Shown: in pieces, positions 1 through 10,006 of the stretch | Numbering within the stretch: the first letter of the stretch is position 1 | How the letters are laid out: each line of letters starts with the position of its first letter | NCBI RefSeq assembly: GCF_901482695.1 | Contig: NZ_LR590484.1 | Coordinates: forward strand, 868,001 to 932,000 | DNA length: 64,000 nucleotides | Direction of reading: 5' to 3' | Source: Sphingobacterium thalpophilum | GTDB lineage: Bacteria > Bacteroidota > Bacteroidia > Sphingobacteriales > Sphingobacteriaceae | Made by a program: the position numbers and the translations under genes | The notes under the pieces: generated by a model | Told to the model about the DNA's origin: nothing | The model's input: only the letters and a program-made list of their open reading frames with translations | The model's database searches: none

Positions 1-95
1 TATTGCAAAATGAGATGCCCCAACAGTCCGGCGATTTCATCAACAAATACAACTTCGTTAACAAAAAGAGATTAAAATTAAAATACATCAAATAA
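1..95 (+). CDS. 3' end of an unidentified upstream gene (partial)
   Basis: Reading from base 3 the frame is open from the window edge to a TAA at 93-95 and gives about 30 residues ending in KRLKLKYIK. The composition (QQSGDFINKYNF...) looks like a real, basic protein tail. A second frame, from base 1, also stays open to base 75, so the choice is not certain. No family can be assigned from so short a piece. It points the same way as gltB, 81 bp downstream; the AT-rich gap shows no hairpin terminator and no exact TAnnTTTG box. Confidence 0.35.
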   Translation, partial: LQNEMPQQSGDFINKYNFVNKKRLKLKYIK

Positions 96-176
96 AAAAC
101 AGAATATTTACAATTTTTATAAGGATTTACATTTTTTATTCCTATATTAGCAATTATAATTATTTGAAAAGGAAAG

Positions 177-3100
177 ATGATCGAACAGAGACCGAAAACG
201 GAGGGCCTTTACGACCCTAATTTTGAGCATGACGCCTGTGGGGTAGGCTTCGTCGCCCATATCAAAGGGAACAAATCACATGCACAAGTAAAAGATGCGT
301 TGACCATGCTGGAAAACATGGAGCACCGCGGAGCTTGTGGTTGTGATCCGGAGAGTGGCGATGGCGCCGGTATTATGATTCAGTTGCCACATGAGTTTTT
401 ATGGGAAGAATGCATCAACTTAGGCATACAGCTGGAAGAACCAGGATACTATGGAACCGGAATGGTTTTCCTGCCTAAGGAAGAGACCATGAATAGGATC
501 TGCCGTGATCTGATTGAGGAAGCGACAGTGGAAAGGGGCATGAAATTCCTTGGCTACCGTCCAGTACCCGTTAATCGTGAGGGTATTGGACCGACAGCGC
601 TCAGTGCAGAACCTGAAATCGTCCAATTTTTTGTCAGCAGACCGGACGGCGTTTCTAACACTGAAGAATTTGAACGCAAACTTTTTGTGCTACGTCGCCT
701 GATCATCCAAAAAGTTAAACAACAACAAGAATACCCTCTCCCACTCTACTTTGCATCACTTTCTTGCAAAACAATTATCTACAAAGGACAATTAACAACA
801 TACCAGGTCGGCACCTATTATCTTGACCTGCGTGATCCACGTGTCGTGTCCGCCTTTGGTCTGGTACACTCACGCTTCTCCACCAATACCTTCCCTTCAT
901 GGTCGTTGGCACAGCCATTCCGCATGTTGGCCCACAACGGTGAAATCAATACCTTAACCGGAAACCTCAACTGGTTCTACGCCGGCATGCGCTCACTTTC
1001 ATCACCCTATTTTACGGATGAAGAGATGGAAATCTTGCTGCCTGTGGTAGATCGGGGGCAGTCGGACTCCGCCTGTCTGGACAATGTTGCTGAGCTGCTT
1101 TTGCATAGCGGACGTAGCCTTACCCATGTCATGCTCATGCTGGTACCTGAAGCTTGGGATGGCAATACACAGATGGATCCGTTAAAACGTGCCTTCTACG
1201 AATACCACGCGACACTAATGGAGCCTTGGGATGGTCCAGCAGCGCTTTGCTTTACGGATGGTAAGCACATCGGAGCCACATTGGACCGTAACGGGCTACG
1301 GCCGCTACGGTATGCCGTAACCTCGGATGACCGTGTGGTGGTCGCCTCCGAAGCCGGAGCTCTTCCCATTGACGAGTCCACCATCATTAAAAAAGGCCGG
1401 CAGCAAGCCGGCAAGATCTTCCTCGTGGACATGGAACAGGGTCGTATCCTGACAGACAAAGAGGTAAAAGATCAACTGATCAATCAGCAACCCTATGGCG
1501 ACTGGTTGGATAATTATAAAATCAAACTGGAAGAACTTGAAGAGCCGCGTGTCACCTATACGTATCTTTCCAAAGAATCGGTTTTCAAATACCAAAAGAC
1601 ATTTGGCTACAGCAGGGAAGACCTGGAAACGATATTAACGCCTATGGCCTTGACAGGTTATGAACCTACCGGTTCGATGGGGTCAGACGTACCGTTAGCC
1701 ATTCTTTCAGATCAGCCACAGCATATCTCCAGTTACTTCAAACAGTTTTTTGCTCAGGTGACCAACCCGCCGATCGATCCGATACGCGAGCGCTTGGTGA
1801 TGAGTCTGGCTACCTTTATCGGCAATGCAGGCAATATTTTGATTGAAGATAAAAAATTCTGTCACTGTGTGACCTTGCCACATCCGATTCTAACGTCCAA
1901 GGAACTCGAAAAATTACGTTCGATAGATACCGGATTATTCCAGGCAAAGACCATTCAGTCCTACTTCCGGTCAGACGGAAAACCGGGCTCCCTGGAAGCA
2001 GGTTTGGAACGCTTGTGCAGATATGCTGACGATGCCGTACGCGACGGATTTGAAGTTCTGATCCTTTCTGACCGCGCCATTGATTCTAAACACGCCGCGA
2101 TTCCATCGCTGCTCGCCGTATCCGCTGTGCATCACCATCTGATCAAAACAGGAAACCGAGGTGCCGTAGGACTTGTCGTCGAAGCCGGCGACGCCTGGGA
2201 AGTACACCATTTTGCCTGCCTGCTGGCATTTGGCGCTACGGCCATCAATCCATATATGGCCTTGGCCAGCATCCGGACCATGAAAGAACAGAACACGCTG
2301 GATACCGAACTCACATGGCCAGAACTTTCTAAAAACTATGTCAAGGCAGTAAATAATGGCTTGTTGAAGATTTTCTCCAAAATGGGAATATCAACCCTGC
2401 AATCCTATCATGGAGCACAGATATTTGAAGTACTTGGCATCGACAAATCCGTTGTCGATAAATACTTCTGCGGTGCTGTGTCCCGCATTGGCGGCATGAC
2501 ATTGGATGACCTTGCCAAAGAAGCACTGTCCAAACACTGGCGTGGATTCGAAAAAAGCCGGACACCACAAAACCTGCTGCCAGAAGGTGGTATTTACCAG
2601 TGGAAGCGCCGTGGTGAAGGCCACTTATGGAACCCCGACACCATACATCTTCTTCAGCAGGCCTGCCGTACCGGCGATTATGCCACCTATAAAAAGTACG
2701 CTGCCAAAATCAACGAACAGAAAGAGCATATGTTTACCCTGCGTGGATTGCTGGATTTTGCCAAACACCGCAACTCCATTCCTTTGGAGCAGGTGGAACC
2801 GGCAAGTGAAATCCTCAAACGTTTTGCAACAGGTGCAATGTCTTTCGGATCCATCTCTCACGAGGCGCATAGTACATTGGCCATTGCCATGAACCGTATT
2901 GGTGCAAAATCCAATACCGGTGAAGGGGGGGAGGATGAACTACGTTATCAGCCACTGCCAAATGGCGACTCGATGCGTTCGGCAATCAAGCAGGTAGCTT
3001 CTGCACGCTTTGGTGTTACTGCCAACTACCTGACACAGGCCGATGAACTGCAGATTAAAATGGCCCAGGGTGCCAAACCGGGTGAGGGGGGCCAGCTGCC

Positions 3101-4691
3101 GGGCCCTAAAGTGGATGCATGGATTGCTAAAACCAGGCACTCCACACCTGGCGTAGGCCTGATTTCGCCACCTCCGCATCATGATATCTATTCGATCGAA
3201 GATCTGGCCCAGCTGATATTCGACTTAAAGAATGCCAACCGGCAGGCGCGGATCAATGTAAAGCTGGTTTCCAAAGCCGGCGTCGGCACAATCGCTGCCG
3301 GTGTGGCCAAAGCCCATGCAGATGTGATTCTGATCGCTGGTTTTGACGGGGGAACAGGCGCATCACCAATTAGCTCAATCAAACATGCCGGGCTTCCTTG
3401 GGAGCTCGGACTTGCCGAAGCACACCAGACGCTCGTCAAAAATAAATTGCGCAGCCGCGTTGTACTGCAGGCCGATGGTCAGGTAAAAACCGGACGCGAT
3501 ATTGTAATTGCCACGCTGTTAGGTGCCGAAGAATGGGGAGTATCCACCGCAGCACTGGTGGCCGGCGGCTGTATCATGATGCGTAAATGCCACCTGAATA
3601 CCTGCCCTGTCGGCGTTGCAACACAGGACCCAGAACTGCGGAAATTATTCTCCGGCAAACCCGAAGACATTGTCAACTTATTCACCTTCCTGGCGGAGGA
3701 GGTACGTGAAACGATGGCTTATCTGGGCTTCCGCACGATCAATGAAATGGTCGGCCGTGCACAGTTCTTGAAGAAACGGGAAAACATCGACCATTGGAAA
3801 GCGAAGAAAATTGACTTTACGGACATACTGCACGTGGAACGTAACGAGCCGGGCCAGTCCCTGTATAATACGGAAGAGCAAGATCATGGAATGGCCATGA
3901 TTCTGGACTGGGGCTTGTTAAAACAATCCAAATTGGCTCTAGAAAGCAAAACCCCTGTCTTTGGTACCTTCAAAGTAAAAAATACGGATCGTACCATCGG
4001 AACGATGTTGTCCAACGAAATCTCCAAATTGTATGGATCAGAAGGCTTGCCTGACAACACGATCAATTTCAAATTTGAAGGTTCTGCAGGTCAGAGCTTC
4101 GGTGCATTTGCCACCAAGGGACTTTCATTCGAGCTGCAAGGCGAAGCCAACGACTATGTGGGTAAAGGACTATCCGGCGCCCAGTTGGCCATCTACCCCG
4201 CACCTGAAAGCTCGCTTGTACCTGAAGACAACATCATTATAGGCAACGTGGCATTATTCGGAGCCACCTCTGGCCATCTATTTGTCAATGGACAGGCTGG
4301 TGAACGTTTTGCGGTACGCAACTCCGGAGCTACAGCGGTCGTTGAGGGTGTCGGTGATCACGGCTGTGAATACATGACAGGTGGACGCGCATTGATCCTC
4401 GGCGCAACAGGTCGCAACTTCGCTGCCGGCATGAGCGGCGGTATCGCCTGGATTTACGATATCAATGCCGACTTCCGTGAAAACTGTAACCAGGAAATGG
4501 TTGACCTCGATCCATTGGAAAGCGAGGACGAAACGGCAATCATCGCTCTATTGAAGCGTCATGTGCTGCTCACCAACAGCCGTCGGGCGGACTTCATCCT
4601 GCAGAATTGGAGCCGCGAGAAAAATAAATTTATTAAAGTATTCCCAAGAGAATACAAACATGTCATTCGTCAAAAATTAGTTGAAGCATAA
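177..4691 (+). CDS. gltB: Glutamate synthase (NADPH) large subunit
   Basis: This is the alpha subunit of glutamate synthase: it hydrolyses glutamine and uses the ammonia to aminate 2-oxoglutarate, giving two glutamates (cytosolic ammonia assimilation). At 1504 residues it has the usual bacterial GltB length. The order is: a short propeptide ending before the nucleophile Cys21 (HDACGVGF), a class II glutamine amidotransferase domain to about residue 430, a central domain, the FMN-binding synthase domain with Cys1132, Cys1138 and Cys1143 for the [3Fe-4S] cluster, and a C-terminal glycine-rich GXGXG beta-helix domain from about residue 1250. The ATG at 177 follows a purine-rich GGAAAG. gltD follows after 17 bp, so the two are one operon and form the alpha-beta enzyme. 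All key residues are present. Confidence 0.97.
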   Translation: MIEQRPKTEGLYDPNFEHDACGVGFVAHIKGNKSHAQVKDALTMLENMEHRGACGCDPESGDGAGIMIQLPHEFLWEECINLGIQLEEPGYYGTGMVFLPKEETMNRICRDLIEEATVERGMKFLGYRPVPVNREGIGPTALSAEPEIVQFFVSRPDGVSNTEEFERKLFVLRRLIIQKVKQQQEYPLPLYFASLSCKTIIYKGQLTTYQVGTYYLDLRDPRVVSAFGLVHSRFSTNTFPSWSLAQPFRMLAHNGEINTLTGNLNWFYAGMRSLSSPYFTDEEMEILLPVVDRGQSDSACLDNVAELLLHSGRSLTHVMLMLVPEAWDGNTQMDPLKRAFYEYHATLMEPWDGPAALCFTDGKHIGATLDRNGLRPLRYAVTSDDRVVVASEAGALPIDESTIIKKGRQQAGKIFLVDMEQGRILTDKEVKDQLINQQPYGDWLDNYKIKLEELEEPRVTYTYLSKESVFKYQKTFGYSREDLETILTPMALTGYEPTGSMGSDVPLAILSDQPQHISSYFKQFFAQVTNPPIDPIRERLVMSLATFIGNAGNILIEDKKFCHCVTLPHPILTSKELEKLRSIDTGLFQAKTIQSYFRSDGKPGSLEAGLERLCRYADDAVRDGFEVLILSDRAIDSKHAAIPSLLAVSAVHHHLIKTGNRGAVGLVVEAGDAWEVHHFACLLAFGATAINPYMALASIRTMKEQNTLDTELTWPELSKNYVKAVNNGLLKIFSKMGISTLQSYHGAQIFEVLGIDKSVVDKYFCGAVSRIGGMTLDDLAKEALSKHWRGFEKSRTPQNLLPEGGIYQWKRRGEGHLWNPDTIHLLQQACRTGDYATYKKYAAKINEQKEHMFTLRGLLDFAKHRNSIPLEQVEPASEILKRFATGAMSFGSISHEAHSTLAIAMNRIGAKSNTGEGGEDELRYQPLPNGDSMRSAIKQVASARFGVTANYLTQADELQIKMAQGAKPGEGGQLPGPKVDAWIAKTRHSTPGVGLISPPPHHDIYSIEDLAQLIFDLKNANRQARINVKLVSKAGVGTIAAGVAKAHADVILIAGFDGGTGASPISSIKHAGLPWELGLAEAHQTLVKNKLRSRVVLQADGQVKTGRDIVIATLLGAEEWGVSTAALVAGGCIMMRKCHLNTCPVGVATQDPELRKLFSGKPEDIVNLFTFLAEEVRETMAYLGFRTINEMVGRAQFLKKRENIDHWKAKKIDFTDILHVERNEPGQSLYNTEEQDHGMAMILDWGLLKQSKLALESKTPVFGTFKVKNTDRTIGTMLSNEISKLYGSEGLPDNTINFKFEGSAGQSFGAFATKGLSFELQGEANDYVGKGLSGAQLAIYPAPESSLVPEDNIIIGNVALFGATSGHLFVNGQAGERFAVRNSGATAVVEGVGDHGCEYMTGGRALILGATGRNFAAGMSGGIAWIYDINADFRENCNQEMVDLDPLESEDETAIIALLKRHVLLTNSRRADFILQNWSREKNKFIKVFPREYKHVIRQKLVEA

Positions 4692-4708
4692 AATAGGGAG
4701 CACAGATC

Positions 4709-6169
4709 ATGGGAAAAATTACAGGTTTTAAAGAATTTGAGCGCGTGCTTCCACCCAAAGAAGCTGTTGAAGCCCGCGTACAGCACTTCAAAGAGTTCAA
4801 TAAAGGTTATTCCGAAAACGAGCTGAACAAACAGGCTGCACGGTGTATGGATTGTGGTATTCCATTTTGTCATTCAGGATGCCCCCTGGGCAACGTAATC
4901 CCTGAATTTAACGATGCTGTTTATGACGGCAAATGGGAAGAAGCATACCAGATCCTGACCTCCACCAACAACTTTCCAGAATTTACAGGAAGGATATGCC
5001 CTGCTCCCTGCGAATCAGCCTGTGTGCTGGGAATCCATAGCAATCCGATAACCATCGAGGAAATAGAAAAACATATTATTGAGATTGCATTTAAAAAGGG
5101 CTATGTCAAACCTCATAAAAGTTATCTGAAGACGGGCAAAAGTGTGGCTATCGTAGGCTCAGGCCCTGCTGGGCTTGCCGCAGCTGCACAGCTGAATAAG
5201 GCTGGCCACGATGTCGTTGTCTTCGAACGCGATGATCAGGTCGGTGGCTTGCTCCGCTATGGCATCCCTGACTTCAAGCTCGAAAAATCAGTCATTGACC
5301 GCCGTGTCAATCTGATGAAGGAATCAGGTATCGAATTCAGAGTGAATAGTGAAGTAGGCAGGGATATCAGTTTTTATGAATTGAAAGCCTATGATGCCGT
5401 CATCTTGGCCACCGGGTCTACCGTTCCATGGCACATGCAGCTGCCGGGACATGACGCCAAAGGCATACATTTTGCCATGGAGTTCCTCACCCAGCAGAAC
5501 AAAGAAGTCAGCGGAATCGCTGTCAGCGGCGAACGCATTCTGGCCACGGACAAGCATGTCGTCGTGATCGGCGATGGCGATACCGGATCGGATTGTATCG
5601 GGACATCCAACCGCCATCGTGCGAAAAGCATTACACAGATTGCCCGTAAACCCATGCCGTCCAAAGAACGGCTGAAAAATAATCCATGGCCCTTGGATAA
5701 AGTTACTTTTGCCACCTCCTCTTCTCAGGAAGAGGGCTGTGAACGACTGTGGGCAACAGAAACACAAGAGTTTGTCAAAGATGAAAATGGTCATATCAAA
5801 GGAATCAAAATCAAGGAAGTGCAATACGAAGTGGATGACTTTGGCAGAAGAACACGTCTTGGCGAGTCCGAAGTCCGTGAAATCCCTGCAGATCTCGTCT
5901 TATTGGCTATCGGGTATCAACATACGGAGCATACGCTTCTCGAGCAGCTCGGAGTAAGAGTGGACGAAAAGGGCAATATTCTCGCCAATGACCGGGATTA
6001 CCGAACCACTATTGACAACATCTTTACGGCCGGTGATTGCCGTAAAGGTCAATCTCTGGTGGTATGGGCAATTTCCGAAGGCCGTGAATGCGCAAGGAAA
6101 GTAGACGAATACCTGATGGGCTATTCTGAACTGGAAAGCAAAGACTTTCTGACCGCTCAGCATGCATAA
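4709..6169 (+). CDS. gltD: Glutamate synthase (NADPH) small subunit
   Basis: This is the beta subunit of glutamate synthase: it takes electrons from NADPH through FAD and passes them by [4Fe-4S] clusters to the FMN and [3Fe-4S] centre of GltB. The 486 residues match GltD length. The N-terminal region carries two cysteine groups (CMDCGIPFCHSGCP and CPAPCESACVLG) for the two clusters. A first Rossmann motif GSGPAGLAAA near residue 150 binds FAD, and GDGDTGSDCIG near residue 290 binds NADPH. The C-terminal TAGDCRKGQSLVVWAI is the usual FAD-contacting end. It lies 17 bp behind gltB with a GGGAG ribosome site. A strong hairpin follows, so the operon ends here. Confidence 0.97.
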   Translation: MGKITGFKEFERVLPPKEAVEARVQHFKEFNKGYSENELNKQAARCMDCGIPFCHSGCPLGNVIPEFNDAVYDGKWEEAYQILTSTNNFPEFTGRICPAPCESACVLGIHSNPITIEEIEKHIIEIAFKKGYVKPHKSYLKTGKSVAIVGSGPAGLAAAAQLNKAGHDVVVFERDDQVGGLLRYGIPDFKLEKSVIDRRVNLMKESGIEFRVNSEVGRDISFYELKAYDAVILATGSTVPWHMQLPGHDAKGIHFAMEFLTQQNKEVSGIAVSGERILATDKHVVVIGDGDTGSDCIGTSNRHRAKSITQIARKPMPSKERLKNNPWPLDKVTFATSSSQEEGCERLWATETQEFVKDENGHIKGIKIKEVQYEVDDFGRRTRLGESEVREIPADLVLLAIGYQHTEHTLLEQLGVRVDEKGNILANDRDYRTTIDNIFTAGDCRKGQSLVVWAISEGRECARKVDEYLMGYSELESKDFLTAQHA

Positions 6170-6217
6170 CAGATTATGAGTTGCAAAAGAGTGCTCAGGT
6201 TATCCTGACGCTTTTCC

Positions 6218-6256
6218 ATATGATAAAAGCACCTTAGGGTGCTTTTATCATATTCG
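6218..6256 (+). terminator. Rho-independent terminator of gltBD
   Basis: A perfect 16-bp inverted repeat has arms at 6218-6233 and 6238-6253 around the loop TTAG. Each arm contains a GCACC/GGTGC core flanked by A/T runs, so it can work on both strands. It lies about 50 bp after the gltD stop. The rest of the 304-bp gap up to 6473 shows no convincing gene, promoter or repeat. Confidence 0.85.
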
Positions 6257-6473
6257 GTCCTTCTCCACTATTCTGCTCGGGTAAACAACACCCATTTTAA
6301 CCTAAACTCCTATCCGTTCAACGCAGCCTCCTTATCGTTTGTAGCGGACTGCAGGCTTTTTACGCCAATCTCTATGCAATTTGCAGCATACTGCCATTCG
6401 TCTATCACAACGACAAGCAGTCTAGCACATGCTCGCTGCACCTCCAACGACGTCTTTCGGAGAGTCTAATGTT

Positions 6474-7385
6474 TTAATGCAATTTACGAATGATGAGCCC
6501 CTTTTGTCTTTTCTCCAGTTTTGTTTTAATATACGGATAGGTGAAGACTGCCCCCAGCACAATACATGCTCCCAGATAAAATCCACCACTCATGGTTTCT
6601 TTCTGTCCAAAAATCAACACCGCCAATAGGATGCCGTAGACCGGTTCAAGGTTAGTGGTCAAGGCAACGGTAAAAGCCGAAAGTTCTTTCATTACCGCAA
6701 CTCCCATCACATAGGCCACTGCTGTGCAGACCACTCCTAATAATAGCAGATAGATCAGGTCCTGCTGTCCCAACAGCATCGCCCCATTAAAGTCACCCGT
6801 ATATAGCATCAGTAGGCTGATCCAGAAACATGCTCCCACCATTTCATAGAACGTGATCAGTGTGGGGCTTGACTTTTTAACCATGCGGGCATTGGCAATG
6901 GAAAATATGCTCGCACAGAAGGCGCAGCCAAGGCCGGCCATCAGACCCACCAGATAATGTGTTTCGAAGGAGAATATAGTATAAATGCCCAAAATAATGA
7001 CCAGTCCAACGACAATATCAAGCAAGGCAATACGTTTTTTATTGACTATAGGTTCGAGTATAGCGGTAAATAACGTCACTGACGACAGGGTCACCAGCGT
7101 GACTGACACAGTCGATACCTTAATGGAGTAAAAGAAAAGCACCCAATGCAGGCCCACAACTGCGCCAACCATAAAAAATTGAAGCGCCTGCTTTCCGGCA
7201 ACTAAAATCTGCTGCTTAGTCACTAAAAAATATACCAGCAATGAAACCGAAGCTATGGCCACACGGTACCAAACCAGATGAATGGCAGAAACAGAAATGA
7301 GGCTACCCAAAATCCCCGTGAATCCCCAGATAAGTATAGTCAAATGCAGAATTAAAACATTCCGATTTAGATGAAGTTTGGCCAT
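6474..7385 (-). CDS. DMT-superfamily (EamA) transporter
   Basis: A 303-residue, very hydrophobic protein with about ten membrane segments and the internal duplication expected of the EamA/RhaT branch of the drug/metabolite transporter superfamily. Recognisable features are the first segment with IWGFTGILGSL, the second-segment region ending in VWYRVAIAS, and the second-repeat stretch LTTNLEPVYGILLAVLIFGQ, typical of EamA exporters. The basic C-terminal tail is cytoplasmic. Such carriers export amino acids or other small metabolites; the substrate cannot be read from sequence. It is convergent with gltBD across the shared hairpin and is followed on its upstream side by the lptG-like gene, 103 bp away. 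Confidence 0.85.
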   Translation of the reverse strand: MAKLHLNRNVLILHLTILIWGFTGILGSLISVSAIHLVWYRVAIASVSLLVYFLVTKQQILVAGKQALQFFMVGAVVGLHWVLFFYSIKVSTVSVTLVTLSSVTLFTAILEPIVNKKRIALLDIVVGLVIILGIYTIFSFETHYLVGLMAGLGCAFCASIFSIANARMVKKSSPTLITFYEMVGACFWISLLMLYTGDFNGAMLLGQQDLIYLLLLGVVCTAVAYVMGVAVMKELSAFTVALTTNLEPVYGILLAVLIFGQKETMSGGFYLGACIVLGAVFTYPYIKTKLEKRQKGLIIRKLH

Positions 7386-7488
7386 TTTCCCTTAACCCTT
7401 AATATGTATATATATCGCGATCAGCGATCTTTGCTGTTATTGTATTCCCTTATGTTTTACCTTTCCGACCTGTCTGCATCCAATAGAG

Positions 7489-8568
7489 TTATTTCGGTGC
7501 TTTGATCGCTAGATATATGGCCACCAGCAGAAAAGTGACGTTTGGGATTAGCACGGCAATCAATGGTGGTAATCCCCCTTTTAATGAAAACATGTTTGCA
7601 AACTGAATGAATACGATGTACGTAAAACTGAGGCCTATCCCGATTCCCAGACTTAAGCCGATTCCGCCCCGGACCTTTTTCGAAGAGAGAGCAACCCCCA
7701 TAAGCGTCAGTACGAATGCCGAAAACGGGTAAATATAACGTTTGTACTTTTCCAGCAACAAATCGGTCATCACACCCGTTCCCCTGATCTCCTCTTTACG
7801 GATCCGGGTATTCAGCTCGCGGGTATCCATCGCCGTAAACATATTGTCCCGCAATTCAAAATCCGAGGGCTTCATATCCAATGTGGTGTCCTTGACCGCA
7901 CCTTTGTCCATCCGCTCATGCAGACCATTGATGACCCTGTTGGTATATCCTTCAATCTTCCATTTGGTCGCCACCGAATCCCAGGTAATCCGGTCCGCCA
8001 TCATTTTCTCTCTGAGTGTGTCCCCCTTAAAGATTTCGAGAACAAACCCATATCCGGTCTTGGTGGTATTGTCAAAGTTATCAATATACACGTAGCTGTT
8101 TTTATCAAGCTGCATATGGGTCGAGACCCTTGAATTGTCCTTTAAAGGTTTAACATAAATGTTCTCAAAGTCCACCTTCATTTTATTCGTATGCGGAATA
8201 ATAAAAATATTGAACACCAGCGAGACCGCAAAGATCAAGGTTGCCGCGATCATATACGGCCGGAGCAAGCGGTTAAAACTATACCCCGCACTCAATATTG
8301 GAACAATTTCGGTCTGATCAGCCATCTTGGACGTAAAAAAGATAACCGCAATAAAATTGATCAATGGACAGAGAAAATTGAGATAAAAGGGAATAAACCC
8401 TGCATAATACTCAAAAATGATCTTGTCCAGCGGTGCTTTGTATTTCAGAAAATCGTCTAACCGTTCGGATACGTCAAAAACAACCATTACCACGGTAAAT
8501 ATGGCCATGGTAAACACAAAGGTCGTCAAGTATTTTTTTATGATGTACCGGTCAATTAACGAAAGCAT
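7489..8568 (-). CDS. LptF/LptG-family lipopolysaccharide export permease
   Basis: This belongs to the YjgP/YjgQ permease family, whose members form the inner-membrane LptB2FG transporter that extracts LPS and hands it to the periplasmic bridge. The 359 residues show three N-terminal membrane segments (from about residues 10, 50 and 100), a soluble periplasmic jelly-roll region of about 150 residues (roughly 120-270) and three C-terminal segments. The opening MLSLIDRYIIKKYL and the stretch MADQTEIVPILSAGYSFNRLLRPY are typical. Residues alone do not separate LptF from LptG; the tgt-linked copy in Bacteroidota is usually called LptG. It begins 45 bp after tgt and is probably cotranscribed with it. 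Confidence 0.87.
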   Translation of the reverse strand: MLSLIDRYIIKKYLTTFVFTMAIFTVVMVVFDVSERLDDFLKYKAPLDKIIFEYYAGFIPFYLNFLCPLINFIAVIFFTSKMADQTEIVPILSAGYSFNRLLRPYMIAATLIFAVSLVFNIFIIPHTNKMKVDFENIYVKPLKDNSRVSTHMQLDKNSYVYIDNFDNTTKTGYGFVLEIFKGDTLREKMMADRITWDSVATKWKIEGYTNRVINGLHERMDKGAVKDTTLDMKPSDFELRDNMFTAMDTRELNTRIRKEEIRGTGVMTDLLLEKYKRYIYPFSAFVLTLMGVALSSKKVRGGIGLSLGIGIGLSFTYIVFIQFANMFSLKGGLPPLIAVLIPNVTFLLVAIYLAIKAPK

Positions 8569-8613
8569 ATATTTAGATTTGAGTATTCATCTCATTTATT
8601 TTATCCGACTCTA

Positions 8614-9744
8614 TTACAAACGCTGATCCAGAATTTTCACCATTTTATTTTTCCAGTCATAAAATGTACCTGCTATAATTTTCTCCCTAGCCTGATTGAC
8701 GAGCCAAAGATAAAAATGCAAATTATGCAATGAGGCAATCTGCGCTCCCAAAATTTCCTGTGATTTTATGAGATGGCGTAAATAAGCCTTGGTATAGAAC
8801 TGATCCGCATGCAGATCACTTTCCGCTTCAATCGGCGAAAAGTCATCTTTCCATTTTTCGTTTTTAATATTAATAATACCGTTCTGCGTAAAAAGCATTC
8901 CATTTCTCGCGTTACGTGTCGGCATCACACAGTCAAACATATCCACACCCAGCGCAATATTCTCAAGAATATTGACAGGTGTACCCACCCCCATCAGGTA
9001 ACGGGGTTTGTCTTTTGGCAGGATGTCACAGACCACCTCAGTCATCGCGTACATCTCCTCTGCAGGCTCGCCAACAGAAAGACCTCCAATCGCGTTACCT
9101 TCCCGATTGAATGAAGCAATGGTTTCAGCAGATTTAATTCTGAGATCCTTATAGACTGATCCCTGCACAATAGGAAACAAGGTCTGCTCATATCCATACA
9201 ATGGATCGGTGCTGTCAAAGCGGTCCACGCAACGTTTCAGCCAGCGGTGTGTCATGTCCAGCGAACGGCGTGCATAACTGTAGTCACAGGGATACGGTGT
9301 ACACTCATCAAATGCCATAATAATATCTGCGCCGATAATCCGTTGCGTATCCATCACATTTTCGGGGGTAAATAAATGCTTCGATCCATCGATATGGGAA
9401 CGAAATGTCACCCCTTCTTCTTTAATTTTACGGACTTCGGTCAAGGAGTACACCTGATAGCCACCTGAGTCGGTCAAAATCGGACGGTCCCAGCCGTTAA
9501 ATTTGTGCAAGCCACCAGCCTTATTTAATACCTTCAGCCCCGGACGCAAGTAAAGATGATAGGTATTCCCCAGGATAATCTGGGCTTCGATATCATTTTT
9601 TAATTCGTGTTGATGGATGGCCTTTACGGTACCTGCCGTACCAACCGGCATAAAAATAGGTGTTTGGATGGGACCATGTGCAGTTTCGACAACACCTGCA
9701 CGTGCTTTTGACAATTTATCTTGTGCTTGTAGCGTAAATTTCAT
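8614..9744 (-). CDS. tgt: Queuine tRNA-ribosyltransferase (tRNA-guanine transglycosylase)
   Basis: Tgt exchanges guanine 34 for preQ1 in the anticodon of tRNAs for Asp, Asn, His and Tyr, a step in queuosine synthesis. The 376 residues match the family. The substrate motif LTDSGGYQVYSL (near residue 95) carries the general acid/base Asp, and GVDMFDCVMPTRNARNG (near residue 270) carries the nucleophile Asp. Oddly, the zinc site is degraded: the family CxCxxC positions correspond here to Ser309, Leu311 and Asp314, while the fourth ligand His340 (SLHNLHFYL) remains. The fold-forming sequence on both sides is intact, so this is not a frameshift. It is first in a two-gene unit with the LPS permease and divergent from the glycosyltransferase gene. 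Confidence 0.95.
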   Translation of the reverse strand: MKFTLQAQDKLSKARAGVVETAHGPIQTPIFMPVGTAGTVKAIHQHELKNDIEAQIILGNTYHLYLRPGLKVLNKAGGLHKFNGWDRPILTDSGGYQVYSLTEVRKIKEEGVTFRSHIDGSKHLFTPENVMDTQRIIGADIIMAFDECTPYPCDYSYARRSLDMTHRWLKRCVDRFDSTDPLYGYEQTLFPIVQGSVYKDLRIKSAETIASFNREGNAIGGLSVGEPAEEMYAMTEVVCDILPKDKPRYLMGVGTPVNILENIALGVDMFDCVMPTRNARNGMLFTQNGIINIKNEKWKDDFSPIEAESDLHADQFYTKAYLRHLIKSQEILGAQIASLHNLHFYLWLVNQAREKIIAGTFYDWKNKMVKILDQRL

Positions 9745-9992
9745 GAATATATTCCTCTGAGACTAATTTGACTTTAACGGAAAGGTTATCCAGGACAACT
9801 TTTTCAAAACTGTCCCAAACTTCCAACAAAGGCTCACAGCAATACCTTCCCCTGCAGGTCCGATTGCTTTGTCCCAATGGCTTAGACCTATCTCCCTTAA
9901 ATATGTTGCAAAAATACTATAAAAAGATTTGCAAAGAGGATGTTTCGGGAATAAATTATCATTTTCCTTTATAAAAAGATTAGGAATGCGCG

Positions 9993-10000
9993 TATCTTTG
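9993..10000 (+). promoter_or_regulatory. Possible -7 promoter box (TATCTTTG)
   Basis: TATCTTTG fits the Bacteroidota -7 consensus TAnnTTTG exactly. No clear TTG lies 17-23 bp upstream. If it is used, transcription would start around 10007, at the ATG favoured for the glycosyltransferase, making a leaderless message. The match may equally be chance within an AT-rich 5' region. Confidence 0.25.
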
Positions 10001-10006
10001 TGGGCT

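Noticed and set aside
2506..2892. 128-residue ORF on the plus strand inside gltB
   Set aside because: It lies in another frame of an intact, highly conserved gltB region and has no family-like motif; it is a shadow.
5324..5824. 166-residue ORF opposite gltD
   Set aside because: Antisense frame of a conserved gene with shadow-like composition and no start signals.
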